DNA of 64,000 nucleotides from Halobacillus amylolyticus. Lineage in GTDB: Bacteria; Bacillota; Bacilli; Bacillales; Halobacillaceae. Each line of letters begins with the position of its first letter. The stretch's first letter is position 1. The stretch spans positions 3,360,001 through 3,424,000 of the forward strand of contig NZ_CP095075.1 in assembly GCF_022921115.1 (NCBI RefSeq), in the 5' to 3' direction. Under the pieces are notes generated by a model, which saw nothing but the letters and a program-made list of their open reading frames with translations, was not told the DNA's origin and ran no database searches. This document shows positions 1 through 8,632 of this stretch, one piece after another. Both the position numbers and the translations under genes were made by a program.

Positions 1-1
1 A

Positions 2-982
2 GTGACTAAGAGTACAGTGCCGGTGGGAACGAACGATAAAATCCAATCTATTATTGATAAAAACTTAATGTATCCAGTTAACATTGAAGTCATTTCAAAC
101 CCAGAGTTTTTAAAAGAAGGGTCCGCTATTTATGACTCATTTAACGGAGATCGCATTGTCATTGGATCTAATAGTGAGGAAGCAGCAAGTACCATTGAAG
201 AAATTAATAAGCCCTTCGGAGTCCCTGTATTTAAAACAGACATAAAAAGTGCTGAAATGATTAAGTATGCATCTAATGCATTTCTTGCAACAAAAATCAG
301 TTTTATCAACGAGATCTCAAACATTTGTGAGAGACTAGGTGCTAATGTTGAAGATGTTGCAAATGGCATGGGTTTGGATAAGCGAATAGGAGACAAATTC
401 CTGAATGCAGGAATAGGTTATGGAGGTTCTTGTTTTCCTAAAGATACGAAGGCATTGATTCAAATAGCGGGAAACGTAGAGTATGACTTTGAGTTACTTA
501 AAGGTGTGGTAAGAGTCAATCAAAAGCAACAAGGATTATTGCTTGAGAAATTAAGCGAACGTATTCCTGATTTGAAAGGGAAACGCATCGCTGTATTAGG
601 GTTAGCATTTAAACCTAATACAGATGATATGAGAGAAGCTGCTTCCTTAGTTGTAACAGAAGAATTAATTAATGTGGGAGTAGAGGTAGTAGCTTATGAT
701 CCGATTGCAATGGATAATGCGAGGCGAATTCTTAATGATAAAGTTCAATACGCTGATAGTGTGGAAGAAGCAGTGAGTGGCAGTGATGCTACACTGATTC
801 TTACGGAGTGGGATGAAGTCAGAAATGTTAATATAGGAGTGTTTAAGTCAATGAACTATCCTCTTATTATTGATGGAAGAAACTGCTTTGCACTAGAACA
901 GATGAAAGATAATAATATTGAATATCATTCAGTCGGTAGACCGTCAGTTTCTAGTAAAAATGGCCATGTATTATTAAGTTAG
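2..982 (+). CDS. ugd: UDP-glucose 6-dehydrogenase, 5' end cut by window
   Basis: Oxidises UDP-glucose to UDP-glucuronate with NAD+, giving an acidic sugar precursor for surface polysaccharide. The visible 326 residues begin at the family's STVPVGT segment, so the N-terminal Rossmann half (GxGYVG) lies upstream of the window and the first codon here is internal. Seen directly are the catalytic-cysteine motif GYGGSCFPKDTKAL (Cys near residue 144 of the fragment) and the C-terminal UDP-binding domain with LGLAFKPNTDDMREA. It is the first of a co-directional polysaccharide locus, but a 311-base gap with hairpins separates it from the next gene. The family is very clear; the substrate could be another UDP-hexose. 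Confidence 0.95.
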   Translation: MTKSTVPVGTNDKIQSIIDKNLMYPVNIEVISNPEFLKEGSAIYDSFNGDRIVIGSNSEEAASTIEEINKPFGVPVFKTDIKSAEMIKYASNAFLATKISFINEISNICERLGANVEDVANGMGLDKRIGDKFLNAGIGYGGSCFPKDTKALIQIAGNVEYDFELLKGVVRVNQKQQGLLLEKLSERIPDLKGKRIAVLGLAFKPNTDDMREAASLVVTEELINVGVEVVAYDPIAMDNARRILNDKVQYADSVEEAVSGSDATLILTEWDEVRNVNIGVFKSMNYPLIIDGRNCFALEQMKDNNIEYHSVGRPSVSSKNGHVLLS

Positions 983-1293
983 GTCCATTACTATGGTTTT
1001 ATTATTAGGTGATGTCTCCATATTTATATCAATGGAGGCATCGTCTATATTTAAGTGATCGAGAGTAAACATTTAGGGCATTTTATAGCAACTAACTTTT
1101 TAGGGTTGATGAAAGCTTTTGCGTGTGGGGCTTTTATATAACCAAATCCCCGGAGTTGAAAGGTTGAATTGATAATTTAACATGGACATATTGATTCGGC
1201 TGATTAGTATTTAGTGAGTTAGTAGTTGGTTGGAGGGGCACGACCTCCAAATAAGTACTAAGTTACTAAAAACTCTCAAGGAGTGTAATATAA
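983..1293 (+). promoter_or_regulatory. Leader region with two inverted repeats upstream of polysaccharide operon
   Basis: This non-coding gap holds two hairpins. The first has arms 1011-1021 and 1032-1042 (11 bp with one G-T wobble) and may end ugd transcription, although no T-run follows. The second is a long imperfect inverted repeat, arms 1211-1236 and 1244-1269, which pairs over 26 positions with three mismatches around the 7-base loop GGCACGA. It ends 24 bases before the ATG of the sugar transferase. No T-run follows it either, so it fits a protein-binding RNA structure or an attenuator better than a plain terminator. No -35/-10 pair stood out. Confidence 0.5.
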
Positions 1294-1926
1294 ATGTATT
1301 TGAAAATTAAAAGATTGATGGATATAACTCTTTCTTTAATAGGGTTGATTGCATTATCACCTATTATCCTAATTCTAATAATAGCGATTAAGTTAGACTC
1401 CAGCGGGCCAGTCTTGTTTAAACAAAAACGTGTAGGGCTTCATAAGTCTTATTTTAATATGTTGAAATTCCGTACCATGAGAGTAGATACACCGAAAGAC
1501 ACACCAACACACCTTCTTGAAAGCCCAGAACAATACATTACAGGGATGGGTAAATTCTTAAGGAAAACCAGTTTGGATGAACTTCCCCAGATCTGGAATA
1601 TTTTTGTCGGACAGATGAGTATTATTGGTCCGAGACCAGCACTATGGAATCAGTATGATCTTATAGAAGAAAGAGATAAGTATAATGCTAATGATGTCTC
1701 GCCCGGGCTTACCGGGTGGGCACAGATTAATGGTAGAGATGAACTTCCTATAGAAATTAAGGCGAAGTTGGATGGGGAATATGTTCAAAAGGTTGGTTTT
1801 TGGACGGACTTTAAATGCTTTTTTGGAACCATCGTGAGCGTTGTCAAGAGTGATGGCGTTGTTGAAGGCGGGACAGGTAATCAACAAGACAACGATGAGA
1901 TCGCAAGTACCAAGGAGAATATGTAA
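1294..1926 (+). CDS. Undecaprenyl-phosphate sugar phosphotransferase (initiating transferase)
   Basis: Likely transfers a sugar-1-phosphate from a UDP-sugar to undecaprenyl phosphate on the cytoplasmic membrane face, starting repeat-unit synthesis. At 210 residues it is the short monotopic type (WcaJ C-terminal domain, EpsL or WbpL-like). It has one N-terminal hydrophobic segment (about residues 8-30), then KFRTM, the basic/acidic core TSLDELPQIWN, MSIIGPRPAL and PGLTGWAQINGRDEL, all hallmarks of the bacterial sugar transferase family. The ATG follows AAGGAGTG with good spacing. The next gene starts 2 bases after its stop, so they are translated together. The donor sugar cannot be read from the sequence; in related loci it is often a 6-deoxy-HexNAc. 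Confidence 0.93.
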   Translation: MYLKIKRLMDITLSLIGLIALSPIILILIIAIKLDSSGPVLFKQKRVGLHKSYFNMLKFRTMRVDTPKDTPTHLLESPEQYITGMGKFLRKTSLDELPQIWNIFVGQMSIIGPRPALWNQYDLIEERDKYNANDVSPGLTGWAQINGRDELPIEIKAKLDGEYVQKVGFWTDFKCFFGTIVSVVKSDGVVEGGTGNQQDNDEIASTKENM

Positions 1927-1928
1927 AC

Positions 1929-2798
1929 ATGAAAAAGATACTGATAACAGGACCTAATAGCTATATAGGAACAAGTCTAGAAAAGTGGTTAGAAAATTCA
2001 CCTGAACAATATTATATCGATGCTATTAGTCTTAGAGACGTCTTATGGAAGGAAAAAGATTTCTCTGACTATGATGTCGTTTTTCATGTAGCGGGGATTG
2101 CCCATGTTTCTTCAGACCCCAGAATGGAAGAGATGTATTATAAAGTGAATCGTGACCTTACTATTGAGACGGCAGAGAAAGCCAAGAATGAAGGTGTGAA
2201 GCAGTTCATTTTCATGAGTAGTATCATAGTTTACGGTGAAAGTATCAGTGATAAAAGATTCATTAATAGAGAAACAGTTCCTAGGCCAAGCAATTTTTAT
2301 GGTAACAGTAAGCTAAAAGCAGAAGAAGGAATTAAGCCGTTAGAGAATGATAGCTTTAATGTAGCTATCATTAGACCACCTATGATTTATGGCAAAGGTT
2401 CCAAAGGCAATTATCCTAAGCTTGCTAAAGCGGCTCGGAAACTTCCTGTATTTCCGAATATTGATAACCAGCGAAGTATGCTCCATATTGATAACCTTTG
2501 CGAATTTATTCGGCTTATAATCGATAATGAAGAAAGCGGCCTATATTTCCCGCAAAATAATGAATATGTGAAGACGAGTGAAATGGTGAAGCTGATCGCT
2601 GAAGTTCATGGAAAAAAGATAAGGCTTACAAGGTTGTTTAATCCTTTTCTGAAGCTTATGGGACTGAAACTAGGAGTTATTAATAAGGTGTTTGGTAATT
2701 TGGTATATGAGAAGGAATTATCGAATTACAAAGAAGAATATAGAGTTAGAAGCTTACAAGATTCGATTGAATTAACAGAGAAATGGACGGGGAGGTAG
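1929..2798 (+). CDS. NAD-dependent sugar epimerase/reductase (WbpV/WbjF-like)
   Basis: A 289-residue short-chain dehydrogenase/reductase of the extended NAD(P)-sugar type. The nucleotide-binding motif GPNSYIG lies near the N-terminus, followed by the catalytic serine region FMSSIIVYG and YGNSKLKAE (YxxxK). In Pseudomonas and similar loci, a homologue next to the initiating transferase and the FucNAc genes acts as a C4-reductase or epimerase on UDP-4-keto-6-deoxy-HexNAc; that role here is inference. It starts 2 bases after the upstream gene, and its stop lies inside the ribosome site of the next gene, so it belongs to the same operon. A UDP-glucose 4-epimerase-like activity is the main alternative. 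Confidence 0.82.
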   Translation: MKKILITGPNSYIGTSLEKWLENSPEQYYIDAISLRDVLWKEKDFSDYDVVFHVAGIAHVSSDPRMEEMYYKVNRDLTIETAEKAKNEGVKQFIFMSSIIVYGESISDKRFINRETVPRPSNFYGNSKLKAEEGIKPLENDSFNVAIIRPPMIYGKGSKGNYPKLAKAARKLPVFPNIDNQRSMLHIDNLCEFIRLIIDNEESGLYFPQNNEYVKTSEMVKLIAEVHGKKIRLTRLFNPFLKLMGLKLGVINKVFGNLVYEKELSNYKEEYRVRSLQDSIELTEKWTGR

Positions 2799-2802
2799 AC
2801 AG

Positions 2803-4023
2803 GTGAAGAAACACATTCTTGTGATTTCCCAATATTTTTACCCTGAGCAATTCCGTATTAATGATATTTGTATAGAGTGGATTAAGCGAGGATATAAGGT
2901 TACAGTCATTACAGGAATACCAAATTATCCTGAGGGAAGATACTACCTTGATTATGGGGTTTTTAAGAAAAGAAAAGAAGTTTATAACGGAATTGAGATC
3001 GTTAGGCTTCCTCTTATACCACGAGGTAATAACTCCGTTATGCTGGCACTTAATTATTTTTCATTCGTAGTATCTGGGTTATTTTGGAATTTATTCACAA
3101 AGTTAGATCCTGATTATGTCTTTATTTTCGAGGTATCACCAATGAGTCAGGCTTTACCGGGTGTATGGCATGCAAAAAAAAGAAACATCCCATGCTTTCT
3201 ATATGTTCAAGATCTATGGCCTGAGAATGTAGAGATTATTACAGGGATCAAGAACAAATTTATTATTAATTCTATTGGAAAGATGGTTGATTATATCTAC
3301 AAAAGGACAACTAAAATATTTACCACCTCTAATAGCTTCATTAAGGCAATTGAAAATAGAGGTGTTCCGAAACAAAAGATTGAGTATTGGCCTCAATATG
3401 CTGAAGGCTTTTATCAGCCTTTAAGTAATTGTTATGTAGATGAAATTCCTTTAGATGATATGTTTAATATTACTTTTGCGGGTAATATTGGATACGCTCA
3501 AGGGTTGGATATCCTTCCCCATGTAGCAAAAAGAATTCAAGAAAACTATAAAAATAACAATGTTCGCTTTAATATAATTGGTGGTGGAAGGTATAAAAGT
3601 GATTTAGAAGAATTAGTGTTTCAAATGGAAGTAGATAATATGTTTAACTTTATACCAAAGCAAAAGCCTGAAAAAATACCAGAATTTTTATCAGTGAGTG
3701 ATGCAGCATTTTTGTGTTTAACTGAGAGTAAATTATTTGAGATGACAATTCCGGCAAAGTTGCAAACTTATATGGCGTGTGGAATGCCGATTATTGGGTC
3801 TGCCGACGGTGAAACCTCAAATATAATAAAAAGCTCAGGAGCAGGGGTTTGTTCACCAACTGGAGATATAGAAAACTTAGCAGAGAACATCATATATTTA
3901 TCTAGAATAGGTAAAGATGAATTGATTCAAATAGGGTCGAAATCAAAAAAGTATTATGACTTTCACTTTAACAAAGATAATTTGTTAGAGTCTATGGATC
4001 AACACTTTATGTTAAATCATTGA
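2803..4023 (+). CDS. Glycosyltransferase family 4 (WbuB-like, putative L-FucNAc transferase)
   Basis: GT-B glycosyltransferase of 406 residues that adds a sugar to the lipid-linked repeat unit in the cytoplasm. The N-terminus (ISQYFYPEQFRINDI, then TGIPNYPEGRYY) is typical of the WbuB subgroup, whose members sit beside capE/F/G-type genes and are thought to transfer L-FucNAc. The C-terminal half carries TFAGNIGYAQGLDILP and the donor-binding region KLQTYMACGMPIIGSADGE. The start is GTG at 2803 behind GGGGAGG, which overlaps the upstream stop. The capEFG genes follow after 42 bases, supporting the L-FucNAc assignment, which remains inference. Confidence 0.85.
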   Translation: MKKHILVISQYFYPEQFRINDICIEWIKRGYKVTVITGIPNYPEGRYYLDYGVFKKRKEVYNGIEIVRLPLIPRGNNSVMLALNYFSFVVSGLFWNLFTKLDPDYVFIFEVSPMSQALPGVWHAKKRNIPCFLYVQDLWPENVEIITGIKNKFIINSIGKMVDYIYKRTTKIFTTSNSFIKAIENRGVPKQKIEYWPQYAEGFYQPLSNCYVDEIPLDDMFNITFAGNIGYAQGLDILPHVAKRIQENYKNNNVRFNIIGGGRYKSDLEELVFQMEVDNMFNFIPKQKPEKIPEFLSVSDAAFLCLTESKLFEMTIPAKLQTYMACGMPIIGSADGETSNIIKSSGAGVCSPTGDIENLAENIIYLSRIGKDELIQIGSKSKKYYDFHFNKDNLLESMDQHFMLNH

Positions 4024-4065
4024 TAGTGCTGGAAAAGGACCTTATATTAGGAAAAGGGTGGCATA

Positions 4066-5097
4066 ATGTTTAAAAATAAAACACTACTAATAACCGGTGG
4101 TACGGGGTCATTTGGTCATGCCGTGCTAAATCGTTTTTTAAAAACTGATGTGAAGGAAATTAGGATCTTCTCACGTGATGAAAAGAAGCAAGATGACATG
4201 CGTAGAGAATATCAAAATGAAAAAGTTAAATTTTATATAGGCGATGTTCGAAATAAAGAAAGTGTAAAGAATGCTATGTACGACGTTGATTATATTTTTC
4301 ATGCTGCAGCATTAAAACAAGTCCCTTCGTGTGAATTTTTCCCTATGGAAGCAGTGAACACAAATGTGGTTGGAACTGAAAATGTTTTGGCAGCAGCTAT
4401 AGAAACTGGTGTTGAAAAAGTAGTATGTCTCTCTACTGACAAAGCAGCGTATCCAATTAATGCGATGGGGATATCTAAAGCAATGATGGAAAAAGTTTTT
4501 GTTGCTAAGTCGAAAATTGTTTCTCCTACACGGACACTAATATGTGGGACAAGATATGGAAACGTAATGGCCTCAAGGGGTTCTGTAATTCCGCTGTTTA
4601 TTAATCAGATCAAAGAAGGAAAGCCGCTTACGGTGACGGATCCTAACATGACACGCTTCTTAATGAGTTTAGATGAAGCTGTTGAACTTGTTGTATTTGC
4701 CTATAAGAATGCAGAGGCAGGAGATATCATGGTTCAAAAATCACCTGCCAGCACCATAGGGGTTTTGGCCCAAGCATTGAAGGAGTTATTCGATGCTAAT
4801 AATGAAATAAAAATTATTGGTACTAGACACGGAGAAAAGCTTTACGAAACACTCTTGACAAAAGAAGAATATGTTGTTGCCGAAGATCTGGGTGGTTTCT
4901 TCCGAGTCCCAGCAGATCAGCGTGACTTAAACTATGATAAGTATTTTGAAGAAGGCAATAATCAGCTTTCTACCATACAGGAATACAATTCCCACAACAC
5001 AAGAATATTAGATGTAGAGGAAGTAAAAGAGAAGCTTCTTGAATTAGAGTTCATCCAAGATGAGCTTATTCAGTGGAAAGATAAAGTAACGGTTTAA
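4066..5097 (+). CDS. capE: UDP-GlcNAc 4,6-dehydratase/5-epimerase CapE
   Basis: First enzyme of UDP-N-acetyl-L-fucosamine synthesis: it converts UDP-GlcNAc to UDP-2-acetamido-2,6-dideoxy-beta-L-arabino-hexos-4-ulose. The 343 residues start with the Rossmann motif TGGTGSFG. The catalytic site reads LSTDKAAYPINAMGISK, with Met in place of the usual Tyr (MxxxK), which is characteristic of the CapE/FnlA/WbjB group. It is followed directly by capF and capG in canonical order, the strongest support for the call. PseB of the pseudaminate pathway makes the same product and is a close relative, which matters because nonulosonic acid genes lie downstream. An ATG with GAAAAGGGTGG upstream is a good start. 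Confidence 0.93.
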   Translation: MFKNKTLLITGGTGSFGHAVLNRFLKTDVKEIRIFSRDEKKQDDMRREYQNEKVKFYIGDVRNKESVKNAMYDVDYIFHAAALKQVPSCEFFPMEAVNTNVVGTENVLAAAIETGVEKVVCLSTDKAAYPINAMGISKAMMEKVFVAKSKIVSPTRTLICGTRYGNVMASRGSVIPLFINQIKEGKPLTVTDPNMTRFLMSLDEAVELVVFAYKNAEAGDIMVQKSPASTIGVLAQALKELFDANNEIKIIGTRHGEKLYETLLTKEEYVVAEDLGGFFRVPADQRDLNYDKYFEEGNNQLSTIQEYNSHNTRILDVEEVKEKLLELEFIQDELIQWKDKVTV

Positions 5098-5109
5098 GGA
5101 GGTCTGACG

Positions 5110-6204
5110 TTGAAAATCTTAGTAACGGGTGCTAACGGGTTTATCGGTAAAAATCTGATAGCAGAATTAAATAATAAAGGCTATGAAGACATTTTGTCTT
5201 ATACAAAGGAATCCTCTAAAGTTGATTTAGAGTCAATGGTTCAATCTTGTGACTTTGTCTTTCACCTTGCGGGTGTCAATCGTCCCAAGGATGAAAAAGA
5301 ATTCTTTGAAGGTAACGTTGATTTGACTACAGAAATCGTTGCATTACTAAAGGAATATAGTAATGAGGCTCCTGTACTTCTTACCTCTTCTATTCAAGTA
5401 GAAAATAATTCTCCTTATGGTCGAAGCAAACGCGAAGCGGAGGAAATCCTCTTAAAAAATGTAAAACACTCGCGCATTTTTCGACTACCGAATGTATTCG
5501 GAAAATGGTCGAAGCCAAATTATAATACAGTAGTAGCAACCTTTTGTCATAATGTGGCCAGAGATTATCCGATTACTGTTAGTGATCTAGAAGAAGAGCT
5601 TGAGCTTGTTTATATTGATGATGTCGTGAATGAGTTTGTTCATGTGATGGAGATGGAGGATAAATCATCGGGCTTTTATACTATTCCTGTATCACATAAA
5701 TTAACATTAGGGAAATTATCTGAAACTATTCAAGGCTTTAAAGATAGTAGAGAGAGTCACTTTGTTCCTGATATGGGAGATGCATTGACTAAGAAACTTT
5801 ACAGCACTTATTTGAGTTTTTTACCAGAGGATCAATTTTCTTATCCATTAAAAATGAATGTAGATAATCGCGGTTCTTTTACTGAGTTCTTAAAAAGCAA
5901 TGATCGTGGTCAGGTGTCGGTGAACGTATCTAAACCGGGGATCACAAAAGGAAACCACTGGCATCATACTAAAAATGAAAAGTTCTTAGTGGTAAGTGGT
6001 GAAGGACTCATTCGTTTTCGCAAAATAGATAGCGATGTTATTACCGAATATCGTGTGAGTGGAGAAAAGTTAGAGGTTGTCGATATTCCTACGGGATATA
6101 CTCATTCAATAGTGAATGTTGGGGAGATAGATTTAGTAACTGTCATGTGGGCGAATGAAACATTGGACCCGGATCATCCAGATACGTACTTTGTGGAGGT
6201 TTAA
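5110..6204 (+). CDS. capF: Bifunctional UDP-sugar epimerase/reductase CapF
   Basis: Second enzyme of the UDP-L-FucNAc pathway: C3 epimerisation and C4 reduction of the CapE product. The 364 residues show the two-domain CapF layout. An SDR domain comes first (TGANGFIGKN at the start, YGRSKREAE as YxxxK near residue 102). After about residue 250 a C-terminal cupin carries the metal-ligand cluster KGNHWHHTKNEKF. The start is TTG at 5110 behind AAGGAGGTC, 12 bases after capE. capG begins 3 bases after its stop. Length and domain order match S. aureus Cap5F and FnlB/WbjC. Confidence 0.93.
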   Translation: MKILVTGANGFIGKNLIAELNNKGYEDILSYTKESSKVDLESMVQSCDFVFHLAGVNRPKDEKEFFEGNVDLTTEIVALLKEYSNEAPVLLTSSIQVENNSPYGRSKREAEEILLKNVKHSRIFRLPNVFGKWSKPNYNTVVATFCHNVARDYPITVSDLEEELELVYIDDVVNEFVHVMEMEDKSSGFYTIPVSHKLTLGKLSETIQGFKDSRESHFVPDMGDALTKKLYSTYLSFLPEDQFSYPLKMNVDNRGSFTEFLKSNDRGQVSVNVSKPGITKGNHWHHTKNEKFLVVSGEGLIRFRKIDSDVITEYRVSGEKLEVVDIPTGYTHSIVNVGEIDLVTVMWANETLDPDHPDTYFVEV

Positions 6205-6207
6205 TAG

Positions 6208-7335
6208 ATGAGCACAAAATTAAAAGTTATGACAGTTGTCGGTACTCGGCCAGAAATTATTCGCCTCTCGGCTGTCATAAATAAACTAGAAGAGTCAGAA
6301 GCAATTGACCATATTCTTGTTCACACTGGACAAAATTATGATTATGAACTAAACGAAGTATTTTTTAATGACTTTCATTTGAAAAAGCCAGATTACTTTC
6401 TTAACGCTGCAATAGGTGAAGCTATTGAGACTATTGGAAACATTTTAATGAAAGTTGATCCTATTATGGAAGAAGTAAGTCCAGATGCTTTTTTAGTTTT
6501 AGGAGATACAAATAGTTGTTTATGTGCGATTGCAGCTAAAAAAAGGCAGATTCCTATTTTCCATATGGAAGCAGGAAACCGTTGTTTTGACCAAAGGGTG
6601 CCTGAAGAAACAAACAGGAAGATTGTTGATCATGTGTCAGATATAAACCTCACATACAGTGATATTGCTCGAGAATATTTACTTCGTGAAGGACTCTCGC
6701 CAGATCGAGTGATTAAGACGGGTAGTCCGATGTATGAAGTCATCCATAGTCGCCTTGCCGACATTGAGAAGTCAGATATCCTAAGTCGTTTGGATTTGAA
6801 CGAACGGGAGTACTTCGTTGTTTCCGCACATCGTGAAGAGAATATTGGTTCTGAAAAGAACTTTTTTGCTTTAGTTGATACTCTTAATGCTATTGCTGAA
6901 AGTTATAAACTACCGATTATTATGAGCACCCACCCAAGAACAAGAAAAATGATTGAGGAACAAGAAATTATCTTCAATCCATTAATCAATACAATGCAAC
7001 CGTTGGGCTTCAATGAATATATAAAGCTACAAACTAAATCTAAGGCTACACTAAGTGATAGCGGGACGATTAGTGAAGAATCTTCGATATTAGGCTTTCC
7101 AGCATTGAATATCCGTGAAGCACACGAGAGACCTGAGGCCATCGAAGAATCGTCTGTTATGATGATAGGATTAGAGAAGGAACGTATTCTTCAAGGTTTA
7201 ACTATATTAGAGACTCAAAAAAGTAATACTTTGAGATTGGTTAAAGATTATAGTATGCCTAACGTGTCTGAGAAGGTACTTAGAATAATATTATCTTATA
7301 CTGATTATGTTAATAGAGTTGTTTGGGGGAGGTAG
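6208..7335 (+). CDS. capG: UDP-HexNAc 2-epimerase CapG
   Basis: Third enzyme of the pathway: 2-epimerisation giving UDP-N-acetyl-L-fucosamine. The 375-residue GT-B-like epimerase begins TVVGTRPEIIRLSAVI and contains HMEAGNRCFDQRVPEETNR and SDSGTISEESSILG, conserved in the UDP-GlcNAc 2-epimerase family. It follows capE and capF in the order found in Staphylococcus cap5/8 and E. coli fnlABC loci. Homologous NeuC enzymes are hydrolysing 2-epimerases for sialic acid synthesis, but the position after capF makes CapG far more likely. The next glycosyltransferase starts 1 base after its stop. Confidence 0.92.
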   Translation: MSTKLKVMTVVGTRPEIIRLSAVINKLEESEAIDHILVHTGQNYDYELNEVFFNDFHLKKPDYFLNAAIGEAIETIGNILMKVDPIMEEVSPDAFLVLGDTNSCLCAIAAKKRQIPIFHMEAGNRCFDQRVPEETNRKIVDHVSDINLTYSDIAREYLLREGLSPDRVIKTGSPMYEVIHSRLADIEKSDILSRLDLNEREYFVVSAHREENIGSEKNFFALVDTLNAIAESYKLPIIMSTHPRTRKMIEEQEIIFNPLINTMQPLGFNEYIKLQTKSKATLSDSGTISEESSILGFPALNIREAHERPEAIEESSVMMIGLEKERILQGLTILETQKSNTLRLVKDYSMPNVSEKVLRIILSYTDYVNRVVWGR

Positions 7336-7336
7336 T

Positions 7337-8488
7337 ATGAAAAAAAAAGTTTTGATAATGGCAGATTATTATGTCCCAAGCATCAAAGGCGGCGGCCCCA
7401 TACGATCTATTAAGAATCTAGTGGATCACCTCTCAGATAGAATTGATTTCTATATAATTACCAATGATAGGGATCTAGGTAACGAACAGCCTTTTGAAAA
7501 TATAAAAACTGATGAGTGGTTGCAAGTTGGGAAGGCAAGGGTATTCTATACAAATCTGTCAAAATTAACTTGGAGAAAAATGTTTTATTTGGTTGCTGAA
7601 GTTAACTATGATGTTCTGTATTTAAATAGTTTTTTCTCATATAAAGTTAGCATTTTACCGATTATGTTAAATAAAATTAAAAAAATACCAAGAACGCCTA
7701 TTGTCATGGCTCCAAGAGGTCAGTTTTCCCCAGGGGCATTAGGCTTAAAAAGTAAAAGAAAAAGGTTATATTTAAAGGTAGCAAAGGGATTGGGGTTATA
7801 TAGGAATGTCACGTGGCATGCAACAACTGATATAGAAAAAAAAGATATTGAGAAGGTAATTGGAAATACAGGAACGTTTAAAGTTTCTAATAATTTAACT
7901 GCCAATTACGGAGAACTCGACTATCACAAAAATATTCTAAAGAAAAAAGGGGAACTGAAAGTTGTTTTCATCTCAAGGGTTCACCCTAAGAAAAACCTTA
8001 AAAAAGCTATCGAGTTTTTAAAAAACGTTGATGGTAAAATTGAATTTAATATATATGGACCTTTGGAAGATAAACCCTATTGGACTGAATGCCAAAACTC
8101 AATAGAAAGCTTACCAGAAAACATCAAGGTTTCATTTAATGGCGTATTAGATCACGATAATATTATAGACGTATTTAAAGTACATCATGTCTTTCTATTT
8201 CCAACTTTGGGGGAGAATTTTGGGCATGTAATTTCAGAAGCCTTTATTGGAGGTTGTCCAGTAATTATAAGTGATCAGACTCCATGGAGAGGATTGGAAG
8301 AATATCAAGTTGGTTGGGATATACCACTTACAGAGGAAGAGAAATTTGAAGAAGTATTAAATTATTGTGTGAAAATGGATAATGCACATTATAAAGCCTT
8401 CTCGGAAAGATCCTTTCTGTATGGCAAGGAACTTTCAAATAAATCATGTGATAAGTCTGATGCTTACGGGGTTTTTGATATTGATTGA
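7337..8488 (+). CDS. Glycosyltransferase family 4
   Basis: A 383-residue GT-B glycosyltransferase that probably adds one sugar to the repeat unit. I chose the ATG at 7337 because GGGGGAGG lies directly upstream. The longer open frame from 7307 would run into the capG coding end and add ten unlikely residues. The N-terminal domain has the flexible loop SIKGGGPIRSIKNL. The C-terminal domain has FISRVHPKKNLKKAIEF and the donor-site signature LGENFGHVISEAFIGGCPVI, whose acidic residues are the family's catalytic or donor-binding ones. Donor and acceptor are unknown. A 144-base AT-rich gap follows. Confidence 0.88.
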   Translation: MKKKVLIMADYYVPSIKGGGPIRSIKNLVDHLSDRIDFYIITNDRDLGNEQPFENIKTDEWLQVGKARVFYTNLSKLTWRKMFYLVAEVNYDVLYLNSFFSYKVSILPIMLNKIKKIPRTPIVMAPRGQFSPGALGLKSKRKRLYLKVAKGLGLYRNVTWHATTDIEKKDIEKVIGNTGTFKVSNNLTANYGELDYHKNILKKKGELKVVFISRVHPKKNLKKAIEFLKNVDGKIEFNIYGPLEDKPYWTECQNSIESLPENIKVSFNGVLDHDNIIDVFKVHHVFLFPTLGENFGHVISEAFIGGCPVIISDQTPWRGLEEYQVGWDIPLTEEEKFEEVLNYCVKMDNAHYKAFSERSFLYGKELSNKSCDKSDAYGVFDID

Positions 8489-8632
8489 AATTAAATCAAT
8501 TTAGATTAGTTTAAGGTTTAAAAGTACTCAATAAGAAAAATTACTATAAGTTAAACTTTAAAGAGTATGTATAACAATTTAGTGTTTAAAGGTTCAAAAT
8601 TCTAATTTACTTATGCACATAGATGGTAATAA

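Noticed and set aside
983..1293. Known riboswitch or JUMPstart/ops element in the polysaccharide leader
   Set aside because: No GGCGGTAG-type ops sequence and no conserved core of any riboswitch class that I know; kept only as an inverted-repeat observation.
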